A model generated the notes under the pieces. That model was not told where the DNA came from, searched no databases, and worked only from the letters and a program-made list of their open reading frames with translations. This document shows, one piece after another, positions 26,371 through 34,778 of a DNA stretch of 56,838 nucleotides. This DNA is from an uncultured Adlercreutzia sp. (GTDB lineage: Bacteria; Actinomycetota; Coriobacteriia; Coriobacteriales; Eggerthellaceae): the NCBI GenBank assembly GCA_910589165.1, contig CAJUSP010000003.1, positions 1-56,838 on the forward strand, read 5' to 3'. The translations under genes were made by a program, and so were the position numbers. Within the stretch, counting starts at the first letter, position 1, and each line of letters starts with the position of its first letter.

Positions 26371-27453
26371 CTACTTCCGCGCCGCCAGCCAGGCCGCGAG
26401 GGCCGCCGTCTCGCGGGCGAGGGTTTCCTCGCGGCGGGAGGCGCGGGTGGGGAGGCCGGGCATGGCCTCGGCCAGGGCGCCCAGGTCTTCGGTGCGGTAG
26501 AGGTACACCTCGTCGATTGAGGCCGCGCGGGCGTCGACGGCGCCTTCGTCGGTGAGGTCCAGCACGAGGCTCGCCCGTCCGCGGCGCTCGCGCACGGCCT
26601 GGCGCAGGGCCCGCTTGTCGAGGACGCGGGAAAGCTCAGGGTCGGCCGCCACCACGATATCGGCCTTCGCAAGGGCCACGGCTAGGGCCTCGGACATGCC
26701 GCGGCGGGCGCCCAGGATGCGTGCGAGCTTATCGCCGGCCTCTTCCCCGCCGATGACGGCGAAGCTTTCCACCCCGGCCTCGGCCAGGACGCGAGCGGCG
26801 GCGGCTGCCTCAGTAGTGGCACCGAGCACGAGCACGCAGCGGCGGTCCAGGTGGTCGAACACGCGCCGGGCCAGGGCACGCACCACAGCGGCGCGGGCCT
26901 CTTCCGGCTGCTCGTCGGCACCGCCCAAAGCCGCCTCGCCCACAGCGCACGCCCGCGCGAGCACGTAATCGAGCACCTCGCCGGACAGCCGCGCCGCCCG
27001 CGCTTCGGAGCGCGCCCGGGAAAGCGCCGCCGGCATACCGCTTCCAAACGGGGTGCCCTCCCCTGCAGCTTTCCCGCGGCTACCCGCATAGCCGCACGAT
27101 GCCGCCGGAGCGCCCTTGAGGGCGAAGTAGTCGCATTCGCAGGCCGCGGCCAGCAGGTGCCCCACGGCGTCGGCCCCCTCGGCGAAATACCCGTTGGCCG
27201 CCGCCTCCGCCGCACCCGCGCCCGCCGCCTCGGCGAGCACCCGGGACACCTCGTCGATGGAGTCGGCGCCGGGGGCCACCGTGCAGTACACCTCCACGCG
27301 GGTCTCGGCCGCCACGACGGCCGCCTCGCCGATGACGGGCGATGCCGCAAGCGCCTGGGCCACCGCGCGGCGCCCCTCGGGGCTGGCGCAGGGGGCGGCC
27401 AGAAACGCGAAGGCCGGGCGCTGGGGGTTTATGCCGAACAGGACCAGTTCCAC
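26371..27453 (-). CDS. Glutamyl-tRNA reductase homologue lacking the catalytic cysteine
   Basis: A 360-residue HemA-like protein. The N-terminal fold is visible (LFGINPQ; SPVIGEAAVVAAETRVEVY), but the canonical STCNR is AAETR, so Cys becomes Glu. The conserved LGEPQILGQVK region is missing. The Rossmann-like part (CVLVLGATTEAAAAARVLAEAG; ADIVVAAD) and the terminal helix remain. It probably does not reduce glutamyl-tRNA and may have another role near heme. GTG 27451-27453 is assumed as start, 4 nt from the ccsA-like stop; no strong ribosome site is seen. An ordinary hemA elsewhere in the genome is not excluded. Confidence 0.7.
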   Translation of the reverse strand: MELVLFGINPQRPAFAFLAAPCASPEGRRAVAQALAASPVIGEAAVVAAETRVEVYCTVAPGADSIDEVSRVLAEAAGAGAAEAAANGYFAEGADAVGHLLAAACECDYFALKGAPAASCGYAGSRGKAAGEGTPFGSGMPAALSRARSEARAARLSGEVLDYVLARACAVGEAALGGADEQPEEARAAVVRALARRVFDHLDRRCVLVLGATTEAAAAARVLAEAGVESFAVIGGEEAGDKLARILGARRGMSEALAVALAKADIVVAADPELSRVLDKRALRQAVRERRGRASLVLDLTDEGAVDARAASIDEVYLYRTEDLGALAEAMPGLPTRASRREETLARETAALAAWLAARK

Positions 27454-27457
27454 GCCA

Positions 27458-28294
27458 TCACCCGGCCGATACGGCGATGAGGGCCACGGTGAGCGCGAAC
27501 CCCGCGATGGACACCGCCGCGCGCACACGGCTGCCCACGGCGTAGGGCACGAGGAAGGACAGCACCGCGTACACCACATAGACGGCCCACACCACGAGCG
27601 AGAGCGCGATGCGCGGGTTCAGGTAGGAGACAGACCCCAAACACCCCATGGCCGACATGGCGGCCCCCATGGCCACGAGCCGCGTGAACCCGATGACCAT
27701 GGCGCCGGTAAGCAGGATGAGGCCGGCCAGGGCCGCAGCGCGGGCCACGTGGGCAAGCGTGTCCAGGGCCGGTGCGTCCAGCGAGAAGAGGCGGGCGCTG
27801 CGGCGGGTCATGAGGCGCCGCTCGTACAGGTGCAGCCCCGAGGCCGCCGCGCTCACCATGAAGCAGGCCGCCGCCAAAAAGACGAGCACGATATGGGGCA
27901 CAAGCGTGGGCCACTGGTAGTAGACGGCGTTGGAGGGGTTCGCCCCGTCGGAGAGCAGCCCCAGCCACAGCGACGCCAGGATGAGGGCCGCAGCGGCGGG
28001 GGCGGTGAACATGGCGTAGGCGCAGGACCGCCGGCGCACCACCAGCAGCACGCCGGTGGCCACGGCCAGCACCCACGAGGCGAGCATGACGATATTGGGG
28101 CCCGTGAGCAGCGTGCCGTGGGTGCTCGCCGACGTGAGCCCGATGGCGGCCGAGTGCAGAAGCAGCGCGCCCAGGAAGAGTCCCTTGGCGCGGCGGCCCA
28201 GTTGGGGCTTGTTGCGCGCGGTCACGTAGGCGCACAGGGCGCCGGCGCCTCCGTAGGCGAGCATGCAGAGCACTTCCACGTAGAACAGAACCAT
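27458..28294 (-). CDS. CcsA/HemX-like cytochrome c assembly family membrane protein
   Basis: A 278-residue polytopic protein with about eight helices. It has the CcsA/HemX layout; WPTLVPHIVLVFLAAACFMVSAAASGLHL and MVIGFTRLVAMG carry His residues that could contact heme, though no full WGxxWxWD tryptophan signature is present. HemX lies next to hemA in many bacteria, and that pairing is kept here with a degenerate hemA. ATG 28292-28294 was chosen; AAGGAG lies 11 nt upstream. Confidence 0.75.
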   Translation of the reverse strand: MVLFYVEVLCMLAYGGAGALCAYVTARNKPQLGRRAKGLFLGALLLHSAAIGLTSASTHGTLLTGPNIVMLASWVLAVATGVLLVVRRRSCAYAMFTAPAAAALILASLWLGLLSDGANPSNAVYYQWPTLVPHIVLVFLAAACFMVSAAASGLHLYERRLMTRRSARLFSLDAPALDTLAHVARAAALAGLILLTGAMVIGFTRLVAMGAAMSAMGCLGSVSYLNPRIALSLVVWAVYVVYAVLSFLVPYAVGSRVRAAVSIAGFALTVALIAVSAG

Positions 28295-28413
28295 GGGCGA
28301 TACGACTCCTTCGAAATCCTCAGCCTCAAGCTTAGCGAACCGAGCCGCCCGGGCCATCCCCTATTCGGGCTAAGTGAGGCTGTCGGGTGAGACAGCGCCT
28401 CGCGCGCCTTCCC

Positions 28414-28638
28414 CTACTTGTTGCGCAGGATGCCGCTCTCGAAGCCGTAGGCCACCAGAGCCGCGCGGTTGGCCCGGCCCGACTTCGTGGTCATGTGCGA
28501 CAGGTGAGCCTTCACCGTCTGCTCGGACAGCGTGAGGCGCCCGGCGATCTCCTTGTTGGAAAGGCCGCCGGCAATGTAGTAGAGAATCTGCTGCTCGCGC
28601 AGGGTGAGCACGTGATCGGGGTTGGGAACGAGAATCAT
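28414..28638 (-). CDS. Stand-alone LuxR-type helix-turn-helix protein
   Basis: A 74-residue protein that is almost only a GerE/LuxR HTH: LTLREQQILYYIAGGLSNKEIAGRL then LSEQTVKAHLSHM. It lacks a receiver, ligand or membrane domain, so it either pairs with another protein or acts like GerE. ATG 28636-28638 follows GGAAGG. Eggerthellaceae carry many membrane LuxR regulators; this small one is different. Confidence 0.85.
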   Translation of the reverse strand: MILVPNPDHVLTLREQQILYYIAGGLSNKEIAGRLTLSEQTVKAHLSHMTTKSGRANRAALVAYGFESGILRNK

Positions 28639-28663
28639 AGGAGCCTTCCGGCAGTCACAGGCG

Positions 28664-28690
28664 AAAAGGGGCGCCCTGTGCGGACGCCCC
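28664..28690 (-). terminator. Rho-independent terminator after the secDF/DUF1292 unit
   Basis: Minus-strand stem GGGGCG / CGCCCC with an 11-nt loop, followed by TTTT, 18 nt after the DUF1292 stop. Confidence 0.75.
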
Positions 28691-28708
28691 GGCAAAGCAA
28701 ACGCGGCC

Positions 28709-29032
28709 TTAAGCGAAGTCGTACAGGTCCTTCGCGGCCTCTTGGAAATCGGCGTAGGCCTCGGCAGCGATGGCCTCGTCGGTCACCAGCTCGAAGGCGG
28801 CAGGCTGGCCCTCCTCGTCGAGCTCGGTCACCTCGAGCAGCACCACTTCCCCCGATGACGTGGCCGGATGGTCCTCGTCAACCGGGAAGAAGAAGCCGTA
28901 GGAACGATCGCCCTTCAGCACCAGGCCGAGGAACTCCAAATCGACCGTGTCGCCCTTCTCGTCGGCGAACGTGAGGGTGATGCCCTCCTCAGTGGGCGGG
29001 CAGAAATTCGGGGCAGATCCTTCGCGTACCAT
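28709..29032 (-). CDS. DUF1292 family protein
   Basis: A 107-residue acidic protein with the small beta pattern ITLTFADEKGDTVDLEFLGLVL...YGFFFPVDE...VVLLEVTELDEEG, typical of DUF1292. Function unknown. Its start lies directly next to the secDF stop, so the two are co-transcribed. Confidence 0.8.
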   Translation of the reverse strand: MVREGSAPNFCPPTEEGITLTFADEKGDTVDLEFLGLVLKGDRSYGFFFPVDEDHPATSSGEVVLLEVTELDEEGQPAAFELVTDEAIAAEAYADFQEAAKDLYDFA

Positions 29033-31726
29033 TTACTGGGCCCTTCCGTGCTTGTGCTTCTTCTTTTTGTTGCTGGAGGCCTTGGCGCCCGCGGCATGGG
29101 CGCCCGCGGTGGCCTCGCCGGTGCCGGCAGCAGTGGCGGCCTCGGCGGCCTGGGCGGCGCGGGCGTCGGCCTCAAGGCGCGCCAGCGGCACCTGGGCGAT
29201 GCCGGTGGAGGCGGAGTGGTCGAACTCGAAGCGCCCGATCTCCGTACCGTACTTCTTCTGCAGCTTCGCGAACTTCGGCTCGCGGGTCTTCCACAGGCAG
29301 TAGAGCGGGCAGGCGATGGCGATGGACGAGTAGGAGCCGGCGATAAGGCCGATGGCCATGGCGAACGCGAAGTCCTTCAGCGTCTCGCCGCCGAACAGCA
29401 GCATGGCGAACACCGGGATGAACGAGGTGAGCGTCGTGTTGATGGTGCGGATGAACACCTGGTTCATGGAGTGGTTGGCCATGGTCATGAAGGTGCAGCG
29501 GATGTCCTCGCCCTTCATGTTGTCGTTGATGCGGTGGAACACGACGACCGTGTCGTAGAGCGAGTAGCCCAAGATGGTAAGCAGGGCGGCGATGGTGTTC
29601 GGGTTCACTTCCCGGCCCACCAGCGCGTAGATGCCCACCACGAGCACCAGGTCGTGCAGCAGCGCCACAATGGCCATGACGCCCATCTTGTACTCGAAGC
29701 GGATGGCGATGTAGACGATGATGAGCAGGATGGACACGAGGAACGCGATGACCGAGCTTTGGATGACGCTGGCGCCCCAGTCCGGGCCGATGGTGGTCAC
29801 CTCGAAGTCGCTCGTAGTCATGCCCAGTTCCTCGGCCACCTCGTTGGCGTGGGCCGTAGCGTCTTCGGCCGAGGTGGTGGTGGTGCGCACGAGGAAGCCG
29901 GGCTCGCCGTTGGTTTCGGTGGTCTGGATGACCGCGTCGGGCTCGCCGGCCGCGTCGAAGGCGTCGCGCATCTGCTCGGTGGTAATGTCGCCGGTGCCGT
30001 GGAAGGCGATGGAGGTGCCGCCCACGAACTCGATGCCGAAGTTCAGCCCTCGGATACCCACGATGGCGAAGCACGCCACCATGGCCACGGCGGCCACAGT
30101 GAGGAACACCTTGCGGTAACCCAGGAAGTTGATGTCGTGCTTGATGAAGCGGCCGTGGATCTTGCGCACGGCTGCTACGGTCTTCGAGGCGTCGGCCGGG
30201 TCGTCGGCATCCACGATCTCGCGGGTCTCGGCAGCGTTCATCTGGGCGCCGGTCTCGGCCTCGCGCTCGGGCACGCCCTCGGCGGCGGCCAGCTCGGCGT
30301 AGCCGCGCGACGCGTCGATGGAGTCCTTAATGCCCCAGAAGCCCGGATGGCGCGCGATGACCTTCGGCGCCAGCAGGCGGATGAGCGGGGCCTTGAAGAT
30401 GAGCATCATGAGAATGTCGCAGATGATGCCCAGCGCCAGCGTCATGCCGAAGCCCTTGACCGACGCCGATGCCAGGAAGAACAGGCAGAGCGCCGACACC
30501 ATGGTCACCAGGTCGGCGTCGATAGAGGTGAAGATGGCGTGCTTCACGCCGGTGATGGAGGCGGCCTTCACACTGCGGCCCATGCGAATCTCCTCGCGGA
30601 AGCGCTCCACGGTGAGGATGGACGAGTCGGCCGCCATGCCGATGGTCAGCACGATACCGGCGATGCCCGCCAGCGACAGGCTGAACAGGTGGAAGGCGGA
30701 AAGCGCCGCCAGGATGCCCAGGTAGAGCACCGCGAACACCGCCATGGCCGCCGCCGTGATAAGGCCCAGACCCTTGTAGAAGAACAGCAGGTACAGCATG
30801 ACGAGCGCCAGTCCGATAAGCGCCACGATGACGCCGGAGACGAGCGCGTCCTGGCCGAGCGTGGGGCCCACAACCTGCGACTGGGCGTACTCGAAGGACA
30901 CCGGCAGCGAGCCGGACTCCAGAATGGTCTGCAGGTTCTTCGCCTCGTCGAGCGTGTAGTTGCCGGTGATGGACACCTGGCCGCCCGGGATCTCGGACTG
31001 CACGGCCGGCGCCTGCTGCACTTCCCCGTCGAGGATGATGACGATCTTGCCGTGATCGGCCACCAAGTCGCGCGAGGCCTCGGCGAAGGCCTGGGCGCCC
31101 TGGGAGTTCAGCGTGAGGTTCACCGCGTAGTAGGTGCTGCCCTCGCTCTCGCGGCCGATGGTCACGTTGGTGATGTCGGCGCCGGTGACGATGGGCGTGT
31201 AGGTGCCCTGCTCGACGGACATGTGCTGCACCTGGCCCGAAGGGAACGCGTTGCCGAACTCGTCGGTGACGGTGCCCTCGCCGGAGGTCTGGCCCGAGTC
31301 GATGGCCTCGCGCACGGTCTCGTCGGTGAACGAGTCGAGGCGTGCGAACTCCAGCGAGCCGGTGCGGCCGATGGTGGCGAGCGCCTGCTCGGTGTCGGAC
31401 AGGCCCGGAATCTGCACGAGAATCTGATTGCTGCCCTGCTCCTGCACCGTGGCCTCCGAGGCGCCGAGCGCGTTCACGCGGCTCTCGATGATGGCGCGGG
31501 ACTTCTCCATGTCCTCGGGCGTGACCGGCTCGCCGTCGGTGGAGTTCGCGGTAAGCACTACCGACAGGCCGCCTTGGATGTCGAGGCCCTGGTTGATTTT
31601 CTCGTTGGGCGGGGTGAACAGCACCACCGACACCACGACGAGCAGCGTGGTGAGGATGAGCAGCCAGATGTTGCGGCGGTCGGCCGTGCGCGTCGTGCGC
31701 TTCTTGACGTTGCGTTCCAGTGCCAT
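29033..31726 (-). CDS. secDF: Protein translocase accessory subunit SecDF (fused SecD-SecF)
   Basis: An 897-residue RND-type protein that uses the proton gradient to help Sec export. SecD half: first helix, GLDIQGGLSVVL (48-59), periplasmic P1 domain, then five helices with GMAADSSILTVERFREE. SecF half from about 540: GIEFVGGTSIAF, then helices with LGYSLYDTVVVFHRINDN. A 60-residue linker joins the halves, and the C-terminus is a basic Ala/Lys-rich cytoplasmic tail. No yajC neighbour; the usual queA-tgt-yajC-secDF order is interrupted here by the MITE-flanked island. Confidence 0.96.
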   Translation of the reverse strand: MALERNVKKRTTRTADRRNIWLLILTTLLVVVSVVLFTPPNEKINQGLDIQGGLSVVLTANSTDGEPVTPEDMEKSRAIIESRVNALGASEATVQEQGSNQILVQIPGLSDTEQALATIGRTGSLEFARLDSFTDETVREAIDSGQTSGEGTVTDEFGNAFPSGQVQHMSVEQGTYTPIVTGADITNVTIGRESEGSTYYAVNLTLNSQGAQAFAEASRDLVADHGKIVIILDGEVQQAPAVQSEIPGGQVSITGNYTLDEAKNLQTILESGSLPVSFEYAQSQVVGPTLGQDALVSGVIVALIGLALVMLYLLFFYKGLGLITAAAMAVFAVLYLGILAALSAFHLFSLSLAGIAGIVLTIGMAADSSILTVERFREEIRMGRSVKAASITGVKHAIFTSIDADLVTMVSALCLFFLASASVKGFGMTLALGIICDILMMLIFKAPLIRLLAPKVIARHPGFWGIKDSIDASRGYAELAAAEGVPEREAETGAQMNAAETREIVDADDPADASKTVAAVRKIHGRFIKHDINFLGYRKVFLTVAAVAMVACFAIVGIRGLNFGIEFVGGTSIAFHGTGDITTEQMRDAFDAAGEPDAVIQTTETNGEPGFLVRTTTTSAEDATAHANEVAEELGMTTSDFEVTTIGPDWGASVIQSSVIAFLVSILLIIVYIAIRFEYKMGVMAIVALLHDLVLVVGIYALVGREVNPNTIAALLTILGYSLYDTVVVFHRINDNMKGEDIRCTFMTMANHSMNQVFIRTINTTLTSFIPVFAMLLFGGETLKDFAFAMAIGLIAGSYSSIAIACPLYCLWKTREPKFAKLQKKYGTEIGRFEFDHSASTGIAQVPLARLEADARAAQAAEAATAAGTGEATAGAHAAGAKASSNKKKKHKHGRAQ

Positions 31727-32237
31727 TGGGGTTTAGCTCCTTGCAAGTTGCCTTGGTTTCCAACTTCTCTTCAGGCCCGGACATCCCCCGATTCCGCGCC
31801 CCTGAGTTCAACTTGCCTATTGTGCCACAAACCCCCACCCATGACCAGCCCATTTTCCCGCGCCACCGCACCGTCGCCCCGTCTTCCCCTTACCCTTCTG
31901 TCCGGCCCCCTCCTCCATATGCCCCTCGGACTGTCCTCCCCGAAGTGTTGCACTAATCGGCATTTCTGGAAATTGGCTTGGATTCGACGCTTTTTCTACG
32001 CTACCGAGGTTGGAAGCCGGCTCCAATCAATAGCGACCTGGGAAAACTCGGCGTCCACGTAACCTGAGCGCCGCCGCTCAAGGGAGATACGTCGAAAAAT
32101 CGTCAAATCCAAGCCAAAATCCTGAAACCCCGATGTCCCGATGACGAATCCTGACCCGAACCATAGGCGTAACGCTTCCTTCGTGAATTGAGTCATTCTC
32201 ATAACCCAGGCCGCAGCGGCGCCCCTACAATCTGCCC
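31727..32237. other. 511-bp intergenic region upstream of secDF
   Basis: No coding sequence is supported. The part next to secDF (31727-31962) is its leader, with AAGGAG before the start. The middle is the MITE-like element at 31963-32127. The rest is the leader of the nuclease-like gene at 32238; no convincing promoter hexamers. Confidence 0.6.
31963..32127 (-). mobile_element. MITE-like element, copy 1
   Basis: Terminal inverted repeats 31963-32000 and 32090-32127 match at about 32 of 38 positions (core GGCTTGGATTYGACG). The interior contains a block resembling the reverse complement of GAGTTTCCCCAGGTCGCT in copy 2, so the copies lie in opposite orientation. Non-coding, 165 bp, no transposase. 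Confidence 0.75.
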
Positions 32238-33302
32238 ATGAGAATCTTTCTGCATGGAACAACCGACTTCGCCTACTGGCTGACAGCGCCCTATCCGCCC
32301 CTTGCAGCGGATCGGGTCGGCTCGGGCGCCCTCACCGACTGCGAGCCCACACGGCACTCAGTGGACTACACGCACGAACGTTTTCCGTTCCTTCCGATGC
32401 CCCTCCATGTTTGCACCTCGTCGAAGCGCCTGAGGCCGATAGAGGGGGCCGTCAAGCACCTCGCCACGAAGCGTCCCGACGGCAAAGCCTACTGCCGTAT
32501 CGGCAACGGCATCTTCGCTGCTGGGCCCGAGCTGTGCTTCGTCCAGCTGGGGCAGACCTTGTCTTTCCACGAACTCGTGCTTGCGGGCAATGTGCTCTGC
32601 GGCACCTTCTTCTTGAGTCCCAGCAACGAAGGGCGGCTGGAAAAGCGCCGGCCTCTGACTACGAAACGCAGATTGGGGGCATTTCTGCGAGCCAACCCGG
32701 GTCTGTGGGGCGCGAAAAAGGCGCGCGAAGCGCTGCGCTGGGTAGTCGAAGGAGCCGCCTCGCCGCCGGAGGCGTTTCTTGCCATGATTTTCGGACTGCC
32801 ATTCCGCTACGGAGGCTTTCAGATCGCCGGACTGAAGATCAACAAGCGCATAACACCGTCGCGAAAGGCTCAGCGTATCGCCCATCGGGCAACGCTCGTC
32901 CCCGATATCCTCATCCCTGATGCGAAAATCGCGATCGAATACGACTCGACGACCGAGCATGCGGATGCGCCCCGGCTCACGCGGGACGCGCAGAAACGGC
33001 TGGCGCTTGAGGCCGACGGATACAAAGTCGTAACCGTCACTGCGCGCCAGCTTGGAAGCTGTTCGGAAATGGAGCGGATTGCCACTGAGGTGTACCATGC
33101 CCGCAATCTGCGACTGCGCCCCCAAAGTCGCGATTTCGAAGCCCAGCAAGCGCTCCTCTTCGCAATTGAGTGGTCGCTCGGGGGCTACTGGGCCGCGCCG
33201 CCCGAGAAGCAGAGCTTGGCCGAGACGGCTTATTTCGAAACAGATTGGGCCTTTGCGCAGAAGCTAGAGAAAGGGGATCGCGTTCATGAGCAGCAGAGGT
33301 AG
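32238..33302 (+). CDS. DUF559-like/PD-(D/E)XK nuclease-type protein, AbiEi-like N-terminus
   Basis: A 354-residue protein. The C-terminal part (about 225-290) reads VPDILIPDAKIAIEYDSTTEHAD then a helix with RLALEADGYKVVTVTARQL, the layout of DUF559/Vsr-type PD-(D/E)XK nucleases, with the expected acidic residues in place. The N-terminal half (about 55-200: transcription-like helices, LSFHELVLAGNVLCGTF) resembles AbiEi-type antitoxin or nuclease proteins common in Coriobacteria; this is a loose match. It is overlapped by the glycosylase fusion gene (17 bp). Its function is unknown. Confidence 0.55.
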   Translation: MRIFLHGTTDFAYWLTAPYPPLAADRVGSGALTDCEPTRHSVDYTHERFPFLPMPLHVCTSSKRLRPIEGAVKHLATKRPDGKAYCRIGNGIFAAGPELCFVQLGQTLSFHELVLAGNVLCGTFFLSPSNEGRLEKRRPLTTKRRLGAFLRANPGLWGAKKAREALRWVVEGAASPPEAFLAMIFGLPFRYGGFQIAGLKINKRITPSRKAQRIAHRATLVPDILIPDAKIAIEYDSTTEHADAPRLTRDAQKRLALEADGYKVVTVTARQLGSCSEMERIATEVYHARNLRLRPQSRDFEAQQALLFAIEWSLGGYWAAPPEKQSLAETAYFETDWAFAQKLEKGDRVHEQQR

Positions 33303-34509
33303 AGCAGGCGACCACCCGGTCGAGCGCGTGGAGCATGGCATCGAGCCGGTGTTTGACGGGCGCTCGCGCGTGCTTGTGCTGGGCACGATGCCCTCGCCGG
33401 CCTCGCGGGAGGCGGCGTTTTTCTACGGGCATCCGCGCAACCGGTTCTGGCCGGTGATGGCGGCACTGTTCGACGAGCCGGTGCCCGAGCCCAACGCCGA
33501 GCGCGCCGATTTGCTGCTGCGTCACCACATCGCGCTGTGGGACGTGCTGGCCTCCTGCGACATCTGCGGGGCGTCGGATGCCTCCATCGAGAACGCGCGG
33601 CCCAACGACCTGGCGCGCATCCTGGACGCCGCGCCCATCGAGCGCATCTTCTGCACAGGGGCCACTTCGGCGCGGCTGTACCGGCAGCTCTGCGAGGCCG
33701 AATACGGGATGCCAGCCGTGCAGCTGCCCTCTACGAGCCCCGCGAACGCCGCCTGGTCGCTGCCGCGGCTGGTGGAGGCCTACCGCCCCGTGGCCGATGC
33801 TGTCGCCGATAGCGCCTTCGAGTCGCCGGTGCTGGACGTTACCGAAGTGGTGGCGCTTGAGCAACGCATCGCCGAAGCGGGCACCTCCCTTGACGCGCTG
33901 ATGCGGCGCGCAGGGCGCTTCCTGGCTTTTGAGGTGCGCAAGATGCTGGAAGCGCGTGACAAGCTGGCTTCGGGCTCCCCCGTGGTCATTCTCTGCGGCA
34001 CGGGCAACAACGGAGGCGACGGCTGGGTGGCGGCCGAGTACCTGGACGCCTGGGGCATCCCTGCGCGCGTGGTGACGCCGGCGGCAGCGAGCGACCTCTT
34101 GGCCGAGCCGGCGCGGACAGCGGCGCTGCGGGCGCAGGCGGCGCTCGGCAACCACAGCTTCGTGGAGGTAGCGCCGGACGGTAAACGGTTGGCGAATCTT
34201 CTGCGTGAAGCGCCGCTGGCCATCGACGCCCTGCTGGGGACCGGGTTTGCCCACGATTCCGTGCGAGCGCCCTTAGATGGGTGGATTCGCGCCCTTAATG
34301 AGGCCCATGATGCCGGCACCCTGGCGGTGGCCGCCGATGTCCCTAGCGGATTTTCCGCGCAAACGGGGCGCGCTGCAGTCGACACGGTGCGCGCTGACCT
34401 GACGGTCACGATGATCGCTTCCAAACGCGGGCTGGAGATGCCGGGCGCTGCGGAATTCTGCGGCTCCGTGAAGACAGCGCCCCTCGCCTACGTAGAGCCG
34501 CTTATTTAG
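33286..34509 (+). CDS. Fusion of a DNA-deoxyinosine/mismatch glycosylase and NAD(P)H-hydrate epimerase (YjeF_N)
   Basis: A 407-residue two-domain protein. Residues about 12-170 are a uracil-DNA-glycosylase superfamily domain of the hypoxanthine/mismatch type (VLGTMPSPASREAAFFYGHPRNRFWPVM; ALWDVLASC; LPSTSPAN). Residues about 180-400 are a YjeF_N epimerase (VVILCGTGNNGGDGWVAAEYL; IDALLGTGFA; VAADVPSGF) that repairs hydrated NAD(P)HX. Fusing base repair to metabolite repair is unusual; epimerases are more often fused to the ADP-dependent dehydratase. The first six codons overlap the upstream gene. Confidence 0.85.
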   Translation: MSSRGRAGDHPVERVEHGIEPVFDGRSRVLVLGTMPSPASREAAFFYGHPRNRFWPVMAALFDEPVPEPNAERADLLLRHHIALWDVLASCDICGASDASIENARPNDLARILDAAPIERIFCTGATSARLYRQLCEAEYGMPAVQLPSTSPANAAWSLPRLVEAYRPVADAVADSAFESPVLDVTEVVALEQRIAEAGTSLDALMRRAGRFLAFEVRKMLEARDKLASGSPVVILCGTGNNGGDGWVAAEYLDAWGIPARVVTPAAASDLLAEPARTAALRAQAALGNHSFVEVAPDGKRLANLLREAPLAIDALLGTGFAHDSVRAPLDGWIRALNEAHDAGTLAVAADVPSGFSAQTGRAAVDTVRADLTVTMIASKRGLEMPGAAEFCGSVKTAPLAYVEPLI

Positions 34510-34567
34510 CTATCAGGCGTTCGACTGGAGAAGCGCCGAGTGCGCAGTCCTCCGACGATGGACGCAT

Positions 34568-34742
34568 CGGGATTTTCATTTTGTGGCTTGGATTCGACGA
34601 TTTTTCGACGCTCGGGGGCGAAAAACGCCTTCCCGCGCGAGAAAGTTGTCGAGTTTCCCCAGGTCGCTCGTGGTCGCTGACGGCAATTCAGTGGCGAGAT
34701 GTAGAAAAATCGTCGAATCCGAGCCAGTTTCCCGATTTCCCG
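34568..34742 (+). mobile_element. MITE-like element, copy 2
   Basis: The best-supported terminal repeats are 34584-34610 and about 34698-34726 (TGGCTTGGATTCGACG against CGTCGAATCCGAGCCA), with weaker symmetry to 34568 and 34742. Interior GAGTTTCCCCAGGTCGCT matches copy 1 inverted. It lies between the fusion gene and the queA stop. Confidence 0.75.
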
Positions 34743-34778
34743 TTTGATGGGAGACACCGGGCGGCAGGCCTGGTACGT

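Noticed and set aside
28389..28402. GTGAGACAG near 28387 as another copy of the tsaC palindrome
   Set aside because: Only about ten bases match, with no second arm.
28868..32062. A stop-free plus-strand frame of over 1000 codons opposite secDF
   Set aside because: It is antisense to a clear SecDF gene; its translation is His/Arg/Gly/Val-rich low complexity typical of the mirror frame of high-GC genes.
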